From the NCBI RefSeq assembly GCF_014193425.1, contig NZ_JACHZG010000001.1, positions 3,100,001 through 3,164,000 of the forward strand: a stretch of DNA of 64,000 nucleotides. Reading direction: 5' to 3'. This document shows positions 8,768-19,366 of this stretch, piece by piece; positions within the stretch are counted from its first letter, which is position 1; every line of letters starts with the position of its first letter. The notes beneath the pieces were generated by a model that was not told the origin of the DNA, did not search any database, and saw nothing but the letters and a program-made list of their open reading frames with translations. Both the position numbers and the translations under genes were made by a program. The DNA comes from Microlunatus antarcticus. Lineage in GTDB: Bacteria; Actinomycetota; Actinomycetes; Propionibacteriales; Propionibacteriaceae.

Positions 8768-9805
8768 GCGGAGGACGAAGCCCGGCAGGGTGTCCCTCGG
8801 GTCCCCCACGAACTCGTGCTCACCCGTACGGTGCGCGGTGCCGGTGATCGACGGGACGACGGCGGGGAAGCCGTCCGCGGTCGTGTGCTCGAGGACGCGG
8901 GCGACGAAGCGGGAGCCGACGATCGAGTCGTGCGTCAGCACCTGGTCGGGACCGAGCACGCCCGAGGCGGCAAGGCTCGCGACGCGGGACGCGGTGCCCG
9001 AGCCGCAGGGCGAACGGTCGACCTCGCCGTCGGCGAAGATCGTCACGTTCCGCTGGTGGGGCCCCTCGGGACGCTCGCCGAGGTCCTCGAAGAGGATCGT
9101 CCCGTAGATGCCGCTCAGCCGCTCGTCGCGCGCGTGGCGCGCGGCGGGGTGGTCGACGAGGGCCCGCTTCACCTCGCGCCCGAAGGCGATCAGCTCGGTG
9201 ATGCTCCCCGGCTCGACGTGCAGCCCGACCGAGGCGACGTCGAGGCTGGCGTAGAGCGCTCCCCCGCAGGCCACGTCGACGACGACCGGCCCGTACGCGG
9301 TGGGCACCTCGATCCCGGTCTCCACGACGTAGCTGGGCACATTGACGAAGTCGACCGCCTCGACGAGCCCGCCGACCGTGTGGACGCGGGCGGTGACCCG
9401 GCCGGACGGCACGTCCACAACGACGTCGGTCACGCCGTCGGTGGGCGCCGCGACGCGGCCGGACTCCACGGCCCAGGCGCCGAGGGCGATCGTCCCGTGG
9501 CCGCAGGCGGTGGAGAAGCCGTCCTTGTGCCAGAACAGGACCCCGAGGTCCGCCCCGGCGTCGTCCGGCGGCACGAGGAACCCGCCGTACATGTCGGCGT
9601 GCCCCCGCGGTTCGAAGCACAGCAACCGGCGGAGCGCGTCGGCGTCGGTGTCCCCGATCGCCCGCGCCCGCCGGTCGGCGACGTCGGTGCCGGGGATCTC
9701 GACCGGTGGTTCGACCACGATCCGGAAGGGTTCACCCCCGGTGTGGTAGTCGGTCGTCCGGACCGAGGAGACGTTCCCTGAGCTTGTCGAAGGGGCTGCA
9801 GACAC
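8765..9805 (-). CDS. Proline racemase / 4-hydroxyproline 2-epimerase family protein
   Basis: A 346-residue cofactor-independent racemase. Both catalytic cysteines are present: FSTACGHGT (about residue 101) and DRSPCGSGT (about 267). A Thr at the first position would mark trans-3-hydroxyproline dehydratase, so this member is a racemase or epimerase. RTTDYHTGGEP near the N-terminus is typical. The start is taken at GTG 9805 because TACCGT (9817 to 9812) lies 6 nt upstream as a -10; no start codon is closer to RTTDYH. The first 12 residues are partly encoded by an inverted-repeat arm (PSTSSGN). Proline versus hydroxyproline cannot be decided and no catabolic partners are adjacent. Confidence 0.9.
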   Translation of the reverse strand: MSAAPSTSSGNVSSVRTTDYHTGGEPFRIVVEPPVEIPGTDVADRRARAIGDTDADALRRLLCFEPRGHADMYGGFLVPPDDAGADLGVLFWHKDGFSTACGHGTIALGAWAVESGRVAAPTDGVTDVVVDVPSGRVTARVHTVGGLVEAVDFVNVPSYVVETGIEVPTAYGPVVVDVACGGALYASLDVASVGLHVEPGSITELIAFGREVKRALVDHPAARHARDERLSGIYGTILFEDLGERPEGPHQRNVTIFADGEVDRSPCGSGTASRVASLAASGVLGPDQVLTHDSIVGSRFVARVLEHTTADGFPAVVPSITGTAHRTGEHEFVGDPRDTLPGFVLR

Positions 9806-9857
9806 GGGAGCACGGTAGTGGCCGGGGCTCCAGCCCTTCGACAAGCTCAGGGAACGT
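9771..9857. repeat. 24-bp inverted repeat with CCCTTCGACAAGCTCAGGGA core
   Basis: Perfect 24-base arms lie at 9771-9794 and 9834-9857, with a 39-base loop. One arm is inside the 5' end of the racemase gene and the other starts 12 bases after the leuA stop. The loop holds the racemase -10 and start codon. The arm core TTCGACAAGCTCAGG is, as I recall, a dispersed motif seen in many actinobacterial genomes. It could act as the leuA terminator. Confidence 0.75.
9812..9817 (-). promoter_or_regulatory. -10 box (TACCGT) of racemase gene, inside repeat loop
   Basis: Minus-strand TACCGT (9817 to 9812) ends 6 nt before GTG 9805, the leaderless spacing seen repeatedly in this window. It sits in the loop between the two 24-base arms. 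Confidence 0.4.
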
Positions 9858-9868
9858 CGTGGTGGCCG

Positions 9869-11683
<1,815 letters not shown>

Positions 11684-11702
<19 letters not shown>

Positions 11703-11746
11703 CAAGGAAGGAGAATGAGGGCCCGGAGCCCCAGCGCGCTTGCCAC
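11684..11746 (-). CDS. leuA leader peptide, leaderless, leucine-rich
   Basis: A 20-codon reading frame, VASALGLRALILLPCRSEAS, starting at GTG 11746 and ending in TAA at 11684, upstream of leuA on the same strand. Five of 20 codons are Leu (CTG, CTC, CTC, CTC, CTT) plus one Ile, four of them within codons 7-13. A TAGGGT -10 (11759 to 11754) ends 7 nt before the GTG, so the transcript should begin at or next to the start codon. Its last five codons and stop form one strand and the loop of the following hairpin. This is the architecture of an amino-acid attenuation leader. It is too short for ordinary gene callers. The peptide itself is probably not functional. Confidence 0.7.
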
Positions 11747-11753
11747 GTTCGTC

Positions 11754-11759
11754 ACCCTA
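11754..11759 (-). promoter_or_regulatory. -10 box (TAGGGT) of leuA leader
   Basis: Minus-strand TAGGGT (11759 to 11754) matches TANNNT, with 7 nt to the leader GTG. The same hexamer with the same spacing precedes the genes at 31574 and 33970. Confidence 0.5.
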
Positions 11760-11835
11760 GCCCACGGCCCCCGCCACGCCAACCACCCCCGCGAAAGCGC
11801 TCGACACCGACGACCCGTCCGCGAGAGCCTGAGGG

Positions 11836-12846
11836 ATGAGACTCGTGGAGGTCGACCCGTACGACGACGGGCAGCTCGAGCGGCTGACCGCGCTGGACGA
11901 GCTGGTGCGCGTGCACGACGACCCCGAGGCCTTCGTGCAGACCGTCGAGGACCACGCCATCGAGCTCCGCCACGGCGGCGACCTGAACCCCAGCCGCGCG
12001 ACCCTGCTCCTCGACGACACGGGTGAGGTGGTCGGTGCCTTCTGGATCGACGTGCCCGTCCTCGACAACCGGCACCTGGTCGAGGCGCACCTCCGGGTCC
12101 GTCCGGACCGGCGCGACGAGGGGCTCCAGGTCGTGGTGCTCGAGGAGCTGGCCAGCCGGACCCGGGCCCTCGGACGCACGACCCTCTGGGTCGGCGTCGG
12201 CGCCGACGACGTACGGATGACGGCGCTCCTCGCCGAGCGAGGCTTCGCGCTCGCGGCCCGGGACGCCCGGCGCCACCAGGTGCTCGCTCACCTCGACGCG
12301 GCCGAGATCGACCGCCTCGGGCGCGACGCCGCCGGGCACGCGCGCGACTACCGGCTCGAACGGGTCGACCCGCCCTACGACGACGCCCACCTGGCCGAGC
12401 TGATCCCGGCGACGGCCGCCATCAACGACGCACCGATGGGCGATCTCGCCTTCGAGGACGAGGTCTTCGACCTGGACCGCATGCGCGACGCCGAGCGGGC
12501 CCGGGCGCTCCGCGGCGAACGCATCCGTCGCGTCGTCGCCCGGCACCGGACGACCGGCAAGATGGCCGGGCACACCTACCTCGCCGTCCGGCCGTGGGCC
12601 CCCCGCGAGGCCCTGCAGTACGACACCGCCGTCACCCGTGATCATCGGGGGCACCGGCTCGGGCTCGCGCTCAAGATCGAGATGATGCGCTGGCTCGCCG
12701 AGACGGAGCCGCAGGTCGAGGTCGTGGAGACCTGGAACAACGTGGACAACCTGCCGATGATCAAGGTCAACGAGGCCCTCGGCTACCGCCTGTCGAGGAC
12801 GTTCGCGATGTACCAGCGGGTGCTGACGCCTCGGAGCGAGGCGTAG
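11836..12846 (+). CDS. Tandem GNAT acetyltransferase-fold protein
   Basis: A 336-residue protein with two GNAT-like halves. The N-terminal half (about 1-155) has a degenerate acetyl-CoA region (LRVRPDRRDEGLQVVVLEEL). The C-terminal half (about 175-330) keeps the more typical TAVTRDHRGHRLGLALKIEM, matching the R/Q-x-x-G-x-G/A loop, followed by WNNVDNLPMIKVNEALGY, the usual strand and helix ending. Similar two-domain actinobacterial proteins include mycothiol synthase, but substrate residues cannot be assigned here. ATG 11836 follows GAGGG. It stands alone, divergent from leuA and convergent with era. The substrate is unknown. Confidence 0.85.
   Translation: MRLVEVDPYDDGQLERLTALDELVRVHDDPEAFVQTVEDHAIELRHGGDLNPSRATLLLDDTGEVVGAFWIDVPVLDNRHLVEAHLRVRPDRRDEGLQVVVLEELASRTRALGRTTLWVGVGADDVRMTALLAERGFALAARDARRHQVLAHLDAAEIDRLGRDAAGHARDYRLERVDPPYDDAHLAELIPATAAINDAPMGDLAFEDEVFDLDRMRDAERARALRGERIRRVVARHRTTGKMAGHTYLAVRPWAPREALQYDTAVTRDHRGHRLGLALKIEMMRWLAETEPQVEVVETWNNVDNLPMIKVNEALGYRLSRTFAMYQRVLTPRSEA
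12826..12844 (+). terminator. Hairpin at end of GNAT gene
   Basis: ACGCCTC (12826-12832) and GAGGCGT (12838-12844) form a 7-bp stem with a 5-base loop overlapping the stop codon. It lies between convergent genes 13 bases apart. It is weak and lacks a U-tract. Confidence 0.3.
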
Positions 12847-12859
12847 CCCCCGAGCGCCT

Positions 12860-13810
12860 TCAGAAGCCGAGGCGGTTGAGGTGCTTGGGGTTGCGCTGCC
12901 ACTCCTTGAGGACCTTGATCCGCAGGTCGAGGTAGACCGGGGTACCCAGGAGAGCCTCGATCTGGCGCCGGGACTTCTCACCGATGTCGCGCAGCCGCTC
13001 GCCGCGGTGGCCGATGATGATGCCCTTCTGGGAGTCGCGCTCGACGATCATCGAGGCGTATACGTCCAGCAGCGGCTTGTCGGCCGGCCGGCCCTCCCGC
13101 AGGCCCATCTCCTCGATGGCGACGGTGATCGAGTGCGGCAGCTCGTCACGGACGGTCTCGAGGACCGACTCGCGGATGAGCTCGGCGACCAGGGTCTCCT
13201 CGGGCTCGTCGGTGACCTCCCCGCCCGGGTAGAGCGGCGGGCCGTCCGGCAGCAGCGAGACGAGCGTGTCGGCCAAGACGTCGAGCTGGTCGTCGGTCAC
13301 GGAGGAGACGGGGACGATGTGCGTCCACGTGATGCCGAGCGTCTCCTCGAGCGCCTGGATCGCCATCAGGTGCTGGGCCATCCGGGTGGGGCCGACGAGG
13401 TCGGACTTGGTCGCCACGGCGACGAGGGCCGGGACGCGCGGCAGCTTGGCCAGCTCGCCCACGAGGTAGGTGTCCCCCGGCCCGATCTTCTGGTCGGCCG
13501 GCAGGCACACGCCCACCGTGTCGACCTCGCTCCACGTGGCGCGGACGACGTCGTTCAGCCGCTCGCCCAGCAGCGTCCGGGGGCGGTGCAGACCCGGGGT
13601 GTCGATCAGCACGAGCTGCGCGTCGGGCCGGTTCACGATGCCGCGGATCGCGTGCCGCGTGGTCTGCGGCTTGGCCGAGGCGATGGCGATCTTGGTGCCG
13701 ACGAGCGCGTTGGTGAGCGTCGACTTGCCGGCGTTGGGCCGCCCGACGAAGCAGGCGAAGCCCGACTTGAAGCCCTCGGGCGTCTCCGTGCCGTCGAGGG
13801 ACCCGGGCAT
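12860..13810 (-). CDS. era: GTPase Era
   Basis: Essential GTPase that binds the 3' end of 16S rRNA during 30S maturation. It has 316 residues. G1 is GRPNAGKS (about 23-30), G3 is DTPGLH, and G4 is TKSDL (NKxD in most proteins, a known TKxD variant). A C-terminal KH domain carries GIIIGHRGERLRDIG. ATG 13810 has GAGG 6 nt upstream; GTG 13822, overlapping the previous stop as GTGA, is an alternative start adding 4 residues. It is last in the leftward string phoH-ybeY-corC-CDA-like-era. Confidence 0.97.
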   Translation of the reverse strand: MPGSLDGTETPEGFKSGFACFVGRPNAGKSTLTNALVGTKIAIASAKPQTTRHAIRGIVNRPDAQLVLIDTPGLHRPRTLLGERLNDVVRATWSEVDTVGVCLPADQKIGPGDTYLVGELAKLPRVPALVAVATKSDLVGPTRMAQHLMAIQALEETLGITWTHIVPVSSVTDDQLDVLADTLVSLLPDGPPLYPGGEVTDEPEETLVAELIRESVLETVRDELPHSITVAIEEMGLREGRPADKPLLDVYASMIVERDSQKGIIIGHRGERLRDIGEKSRRQIEALLGTPVYLDLRIKVLKEWQRNPKHLNRLGF

Positions 13811-13818
13811 CGCGGGCC

Positions 13819-14202
13819 TCACGTGAGCACCCGCCCGCGGACGACGCCGCGGGGGTCGACGGCCCAAAGGGCCACGCCCTCGCCGCCGAGGTCACGGACC
13901 ACGTCGAGGTCGCCGTCGAGCGCGTACGGGTCCGGGTCGTCGTCCGTCGCGACGGCGACGGCCTCGAGGCCCGTGGCCCCCGACGAGATCGCCATGGACA
14001 CGGCGACCGCGACCGCGGACAGGGTCAGGTGCTCGAGCGCGACGTTCGTGGCGGCGTACGTCCGGCCGTCGGTGTCGCGGACGCAGGCGCCCTGCGGCGC
14101 GCTCGTCCGGGCCAGGGCGCTGCGGGCGAGCGTGATGATCTTGACGTCCTCGGGGTCGGAGGGCGTGCTGGTGGGTTCGGTGCTCATCGGTCCGGTGCTC
14201 AT
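13819..14202 (-). CDS. Degenerate cytidine-deaminase-fold protein
   Basis: A 127-residue protein between corC and era, the position where actinobacteria often carry a short cytidine-deaminase-like gene (in M. tuberculosis, Rv2365c by my recollection). The core ATNVALEHLTLSAVAVAVSM aligns with the first half of a deaminase, where GxNVE...CAE is expected. The zinc-ligand Cys/His-Ala-Glu is replaced by LSAV and no PCxxC motif follows. It is therefore unlikely to be a zinc deaminase and may have a structural or regulatory role. ATG 14202 overlaps the corC stop (ATGA). ATG 14187 is a possible second start, as MSTGPMSTEP repeats a start-like motif. Confidence 0.75.
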   Translation of the reverse strand: MSTGPMSTEPTSTPSDPEDVKIITLARSALARTSAPQGACVRDTDGRTYAATNVALEHLTLSAVAVAVSMAISSGATGLEAVAVATDDDPDPYALDGDLDVVRDLGGEGVALWAVDPRGVVRGRVLT

Positions 14203-15521
14203 GCCATCGATTCCTCGTGCGCGGGCACCTGGTCGGCCTGCGGCTCGTCGGTGCTGTCCTGCTGCCGGGTCACCAGGACGGTCCCGATCCGGTTGCGGCG
14301 GCCGCTGGAACGTTCGGCGACCAGCTCGAGGCCGGCGTAGCTGACGACGGAGCCCGGGATCGGCACCTTGTTCAGCTGCTTGGCCATGAGCCCGCCCACG
14401 GTCTCGACGTCCTCGTCGTCCAGCTTGAGGCCGTAGAGGTCGCCGAGCTCGTCGAGCGGGAGGCGCGACGAGATGCGGAAGCGGTCCTCCCCCAGCGGCG
14501 TCACGTCGGTCGGCTCCACGTCGTACTCGTCGGTGATCTCGCCGACGATCTCCTCGAGGATGTCCTCGATCGTCGCCATCCCGGCTGTCCCGCCGAACTC
14601 GTCGACGACCACGACCAGGTGCACGCGCTTGAGCTGCATCTCCTGGAGGAGCTCGTCCACGGGCTTGGAGTCGGGGCACCACGACACGGGCCGCATCACG
14701 GAGCCGACGCGCTCCTTGGACTGCACGTCGGGGGCGTCGTACGTCCGCTTGATGATGTCCTTGAGGTACAGGATGCCGACGACGTCGTCGAGCCCGTCCC
14801 GGATCACCGGGATGCGGCTGAAGCCGGAGCGCAGCGCGAGCGACACCGCCTGGCGCAGCGTCTTGTGCTCCTCGATGAAGACCATGTCCGTGCGCGGCAC
14901 CATGACCTCGCGCACGATCGTGTTGCCCAGGTCGAAGACGGAGTGGATCATCCGGCGCTCGCCCGAGTCGATCACCGAGCTCGTCTCGGCCAGGTCGACC
15001 AGCTCGCGCAGCTCCGCCTCGGTCGAGAACGGCCCGTCCACGAAGCCCTTGCCCGGCGTCACGGCGTTGCCGATCATGATCAGCAGCCGGGTCAGCGGTC
15101 CGAGCACGGTCGTCAGCAGGCCGAGCGGGCCGGCGGCGGCGAGGGAGACCGTGTCGGCGTGCTGGCGGCCCAGCGTGCGCGGCGCGACACCCCAGAAGAT
15201 GAACGAGACGACGAACATCGCGCCGGTCGCCAGCGCCCCGGCCTCCCAGGTGACGCTGAGGTTGGTCAGGACCACCAGGACCACGATGACGATGGACGAG
15301 ATCTCGAGCAGCGTGCGGACGAAGAGCGCGGTGTTCAGGTAGGACGGCGGGTCGTCGGCGAGCCTGCGCAGCCGCGCGGCGCCAGGACGGCCCTCCTCGC
15401 AGAGACGGTTGGCCCGGGCCTTGGAGATCGAGCTCAGCGCCGCCTCGGCCGCGGCCAGCAGGCCGGCGAGGACCACGAGCAGCAACGCGACGACCAGCAG
15501 GCCCCAGTCGGCGCTGCTCAT
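14199..15521 (-). CDS. CorC/HlyC (CNNM-type) transporter-associated protein
   Basis: A 440-residue hemolysin-family protein with four transmembrane segments of the DUF21/CNNM domain (about residues 5-150), a pair of CBS domains (about 205-335) and a C-terminal CorC_HlyC domain (about 350-425). Related proteins move or regulate magnesium or cobalt; the name hemolysin is historical. It is coupled at both ends: its ATG overlaps the ybeY stop (ATGA at 15518-15521), and its stop overlaps the deaminase-like start. The context ybeY-corC-era is conserved in actinobacteria and suggests a link with ribosome maturation. Confidence 0.93.
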   Translation of the reverse strand: MSSADWGLLVVALLLVVLAGLLAAAEAALSSISKARANRLCEEGRPGAARLRRLADDPPSYLNTALFVRTLLEISSIVIVVLVVLTNLSVTWEAGALATGAMFVVSFIFWGVAPRTLGRQHADTVSLAAAGPLGLLTTVLGPLTRLLIMIGNAVTPGKGFVDGPFSTEAELRELVDLAETSSVIDSGERRMIHSVFDLGNTIVREVMVPRTDMVFIEEHKTLRQAVSLALRSGFSRIPVIRDGLDDVVGILYLKDIIKRTYDAPDVQSKERVGSVMRPVSWCPDSKPVDELLQEMQLKRVHLVVVVDEFGGTAGMATIEDILEEIVGEITDEYDVEPTDVTPLGEDRFRISSRLPLDELGDLYGLKLDDEDVETVGGLMAKQLNKVPIPGSVVSYAGLELVAERSSGRRNRIGTVLVTRQQDSTDEPQADQVPAHEESMA

Positions 15522-16009
15522 CGGGCCGCTCCGGCGACGCGTCCGGGCTGGTCCGGTCGTTCCTTCGCCCAGGCCTCGAGGACACGGTCCTTGAGCCCGA
15601 ACATCTCGGCGCGCTCGGCGTCGTCGGCGTGGTCGTAGCCGAGCAGGTGCAGGATGCCGTGCACCAGCAGGTACTCGGCCTCCGCCTGCGCCGTACGGCC
15701 GTGCTCGCGGGCCTGCGCGTCGGTCACCGACGGGCAGAGCACGACGTCGCCGAGCATGCCCGCGGGCGGCTCGTCCTCGTCGTCGCGGGGCGGCCGCAGC
15801 TCGTCCATGGGAAAGCTGAGCACGTCGGTCGGCCCCGGCTCCCCCATGTACTTCTCGTGGTAGGCGCTCATGGTCGGCTCGTCGACCAGCAGGATGGACA
15901 GCTCGGCCTGTGGGTGGATGCGCAGGCGGCCCAGCGCGAAGGTGGCGAGCCGGACCAGGCCGGTACTGTCCGCCTCCAGACCGGACTCGTTGTTGATGTC
16001 GACAGTCAC
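15518..16009 (-). CDS. ybeY: Endoribonuclease YbeY
   Basis: Single-strand-specific metal-dependent RNase involved in 16S rRNA 3' end maturation and ribosome quality control. It has 163 residues. The zinc signature [11 protein letters not shown] (about 118-128) is complete. GTG 16009 is 22 nt after the phoH stop. Usual family length is 150-180. It lies in the same operon as phoH, corC and era. Confidence 0.96.
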   Translation of the reverse strand: MTVDINNESGLEADSTGLVRLATFALGRLRIHPQAELSILLVDEPTMSAYHEKYMGEPGPTDVLSFPMDELRPPRDDEDEPPAGMLGDVVLCPSVTDAQAREHGRTAQAEAEYLLVHGILHLLGYDHADDAERAEMFGLKDRVLEAWAKERPDQPGRVAGAAR

Positions 16010-16031
16010 GTTCTCGTTCTCCGGGTGGGCG

Positions 16032-17135
<1,104 letters not shown>

Positions 17136-17171
17136 GTGGTGCTGCGTGCCGCTCGGGCACTTGACCCGGCC

Positions 17172-17177
17172 AGTCTA
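17172..17177 (-). promoter_or_regulatory. -10 box (TAGACT) of phoH operon
   Basis: Minus-strand TAGACT (17177 to 17172), 36 bases before GTG 17135. The identical hexamer serves hrcA. No good -35 is visible. Confidence 0.35.
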
Positions 17178-17220
17178 GTGAGCCTGGGCCAGTCGGCACA
17201 GGGAGAAGCGGAGGCAGTCT

Positions 17221-17793
17221 GTGAAGACGCACTACTGCACGGCCACCAGCATCGACGGCTACATCGCCGACGAGGAGAACTCGCTGGCGTGGCTCTTCCA
17301 GTTCTCCGAGGGCGAGCCGGGCGAGGGGGACGACGCCGGGGTCCCCGGCCGGTACGCGACGTTCCTGGCCGGCATCGGCGCCGTCGTCATGGGCTAAACC
17401 ACGTACGAGTGGCTGCTCCGGGAGGAGATCCGCGACGACCCGGCCCGCTGGCCGTACGCGCAGCCCACCTGGGTCTTCACGTCGCGCGAGCTGCCGGGCG
17501 TCCCGGGCGCAGACCTGCGGTTCGTCAGTGATGCCGTCGAGCCGGTGCACGCGGAGGTCGCCGCGCTGCTGCCCGAGGGTAAGGACCTGTGGCTGGTCGG
17601 CGGGGGCGAGCTGGTCGGGATGTTCCTCGACGCCGGCCTGCTCGACGAGGTCCACCTCGGTGTCGCACCGGTGTTCCTCGGCGGTGGCGCCCCGCTGCTG
17701 CCCCGCCGTCTCGTCACCCCACCGCTGGAGCTCGTCGGATGCTCGCGGGCCGGGTCGTTCGTGCAGCTCGACTACCGGGTGCCGCGCGCCTGA
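17221..17793 (+). pseudogene. Dihydrofolate reductase/RibD-C family protein with in-frame TAA
   Basis: The frame starts at GTG 17221 ([19 protein letters not shown], the family N-terminus) and reads to TGA at 17791-17793, 190 codons, but TAA at 17395-17397 interrupts it. The sequence reads AVVMG-stop-TTYEWLL, exactly where relatives have VMGxTTYE; one base change from TCA or TAC would explain it. The downstream part is intact ([23 protein letters not shown]). No frameshift is needed. It may be a recent nonsense pseudogene or a base-call error. Related proteins are NADPH-dependent reductases of unknown substrate. Restart at 17545 (ATG) or nearby is unlikely to give a folded protein. Confidence 0.85.
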
Positions 17794-17806
17794 GCCCCGT
17801 CCGGCT

Positions 17807-17857
17807 GAACTTCTGCGCGGTCGAGCACCTGTGAGGTCGTCAGGCGCGCAGAAGTTC
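17807..17857. terminator. 13-bp inverted repeat between convergent genes
   Basis: Perfect arms GAACTTCTGCGCG (17807-17819) and CGCGCAGAAGTTC (17845-17857), loop 25 bases, sit between the broken reductase gene and proline iminopeptidase. This is a likely bidirectional terminator or REP-like unit without a U-tract. Confidence 0.55.
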
Positions 17858-17880
17858 GCCCAGAGACCAGGGCTCGAGGA

Positions 17881-18894
17881 TCAGGGCAGCGGCCAGCGGT
17901 CCGCGAAGCGGTCCGTCGCCGCGACCAGCGCCGCGCTGATCTCCGGCTCGGACCAGGCGTGACCGGACGTCGGGGCCATCACGAGCTCGGCCTGCGGCCA
18001 CGCCCGGTGCAGGTCCCAGGCGGTCACCGCGGGCGTGCAGAGGTCGTAGCGGCCCTGGACGATGACGCCCGGGACGTCCGCGAGCCGGCCGGCGTCGGCG
18101 ATCAGCTGGCCCTCGCCCTCGGGTGTGGTGGAGAACCAGCCCTCGTTGACGAAGTAGTGGTTCTCGATCCGCGCGAAGGCCAGCGCGTACGCCGGGTCCG
18201 CGAACTCGGCGATCAGCGCCTCGTCGGGCACGAGCGTGATCGCGGAGGCCTCCCACGTCGCCCAGGCCACGGCCGCCGGGCCGTGCACCGCGGGGTCGGG
18301 GTCGAAGAGCAGCTCGTGGTAGGCCGCGATCGGGTCGCCCACGACCGTGCCGCCCGGCGTCACCTCGACGAGGCCGCGCTCGAGCAGCGGCGCGAGGTAG
18401 CCCGCGTAGCGCTCCGGCAAGACCTGGCCGGCCTCGCCGCCGTAGAAGAAGTCGAGCTCGCTGCGTCTCAGCGTGAAGATGCCCCGCAGGACGAGCTCGG
18501 TCACCCGGTCGGGGTGCCGCTCGGCGTACGCGAGGCCCAGCGCGCTGCCCCACGATCCGCCGAACACCTGCCAGCGGTCGATCCCGCGCGCCTCGCGCAG
18601 CCGCTCCACGTCGGCGACGAGGTGCCAGGTCGTGTTGACCGCCGGGTCCGCCTCGGGCGTGCTGGCGTGCGGGACGCTGCGGCCGCACCCGCGCTGGTCG
18701 AAGAGGACCACGCGGTAGCGCGCCGGGTCGAACAGCCGCCGGACGCCGGGCGAGACGCCGCCACCCGGGCCGCCGTGCAGGAACACGACCGGCTTGCCGT
18801 CCGGGTTCCCGCACTCCTCCCAGTGGATCTGCTGGCCGTCGCCGACGTCGAGCAGACCCTCCGCGTACGGCTCGATCTCGGGGTAGAGCGTCAC
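17881..18894 (-). CDS. pip: Proline iminopeptidase
   Basis: An alpha/beta-hydrolase of 337 residues that releases N-terminal proline from peptides (MEROPS S33). Seen: the oxyanion region FLHGGPGGG (about 38-46), the FDQRGCGRS signature (about 65-73), the nucleophile elbow GGSWGS (Ser about 114), and APTSGHAWSEP carrying the likely catalytic His (about 308). The catalytic Asp is probably in QGRYDLCTP. Length is normal and the enzyme is cytosolic. GTG 18894 overlaps the preceding gene's stop (GTGA). Confidence 0.94.
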   Translation of the reverse strand: MTLYPEIEPYAEGLLDVGDGQQIHWEECGNPDGKPVVFLHGGPGGGVSPGVRRLFDPARYRVVLFDQRGCGRSVPHASTPEADPAVNTTWHLVADVERLREARGIDRWQVFGGSWGSALGLAYAERHPDRVTELVLRGIFTLRRSELDFFYGGEAGQVLPERYAGYLAPLLERGLVEVTPGGTVVGDPIAAYHELLFDPDPAVHGPAAVAWATWEASAITLVPDEALIAEFADPAYALAFARIENHYFVNEGWFSTTPEGEGQLIADAGRLADVPGVIVQGRYDLCTPAVTAWDLHRAWPQAELVMAPTSGHAWSEPEISAALVAATDRFADRWPLP

Positions 18895-19337
18895 TCCGGG
18901 ACGATGTGCATGGCGGCCTCTTCGGCGCTCGCGGCGCCGCCGTCCACGCCGACGTCCTCGCCGATCAGGTCCTTGTCCTCGTCGAGGCCGATGCCCTCGT
19001 TCGGGTCGACCAGGCGACCGGAACGCACGTCGCCGACCTCGCCGTCGTCGAGGTTCTCCTCGTCCGCGCGCACGGTGAGGTTGTCCTCCTCGTCGACGTC
19101 GTCCTCGGCGTACGGGTCGGGCTCGGGGATCTCCTCGGAGAGGCGCTGGTCGAGCGTCTCGTGCTCGCCCTCGCGGATCAGGGCCGACGGACGCTCGGGC
19201 GGCGAGTAGCCCTCGTCCAGCGCGTCCTCGACCACGGAGCTGTCGAGGTTGTTGTACGGCTGCAGCTGGTCCTGGTCCATCTGGTCGATCTCGTCAGGGG
19301 TCTGCTCGTACGACTGGACGTCCGCGTTGTCACTCAT
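18891..19337 (-). CDS. DUF5709-type acidic protein
   Basis: A 148-residue, very acidic, low-complexity protein rich in Asp and Glu, with DEGYSPPERPSALIREGEHE, a segment I associate with actinobacterial DUF5709 proteins. No membrane segment, signal or enzymatic motif is seen and the function is unknown. ATG 19337 has a CAGGCT hexamer 6 nt upstream (a weak -10), so it may be leaderless. Its stop overlaps the pip start, so the two are probably co-translated. Confidence 0.75.
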   Translation of the reverse strand: MSDNADVQSYEQTPDEIDQMDQDQLQPYNNLDSSVVEDALDEGYSPPERPSALIREGEHETLDQRLSEEIPEPDPYAEDDVDEEDNLTVRADEENLDDGEVGDVRSGRLVDPNEGIGLDEDKDLIGEDVGVDGGAASAEEAAMHIVPE

Positions 19338-19366
19338 GGGGCCAGCCTGCCATGCGTCTGCCGGGG

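Noticed and set aside
11715-12026. Plus-strand ORF of 103 codons with an excellent AAGGAAGGAG ribosome-site look-alike
   Set aside because: The purine-rich stretch is the complement of the CTC/CTT Leu codons of the leuA leader. The product is Arg-rich low complexity and mostly overlaps the real GNAT gene in another frame.
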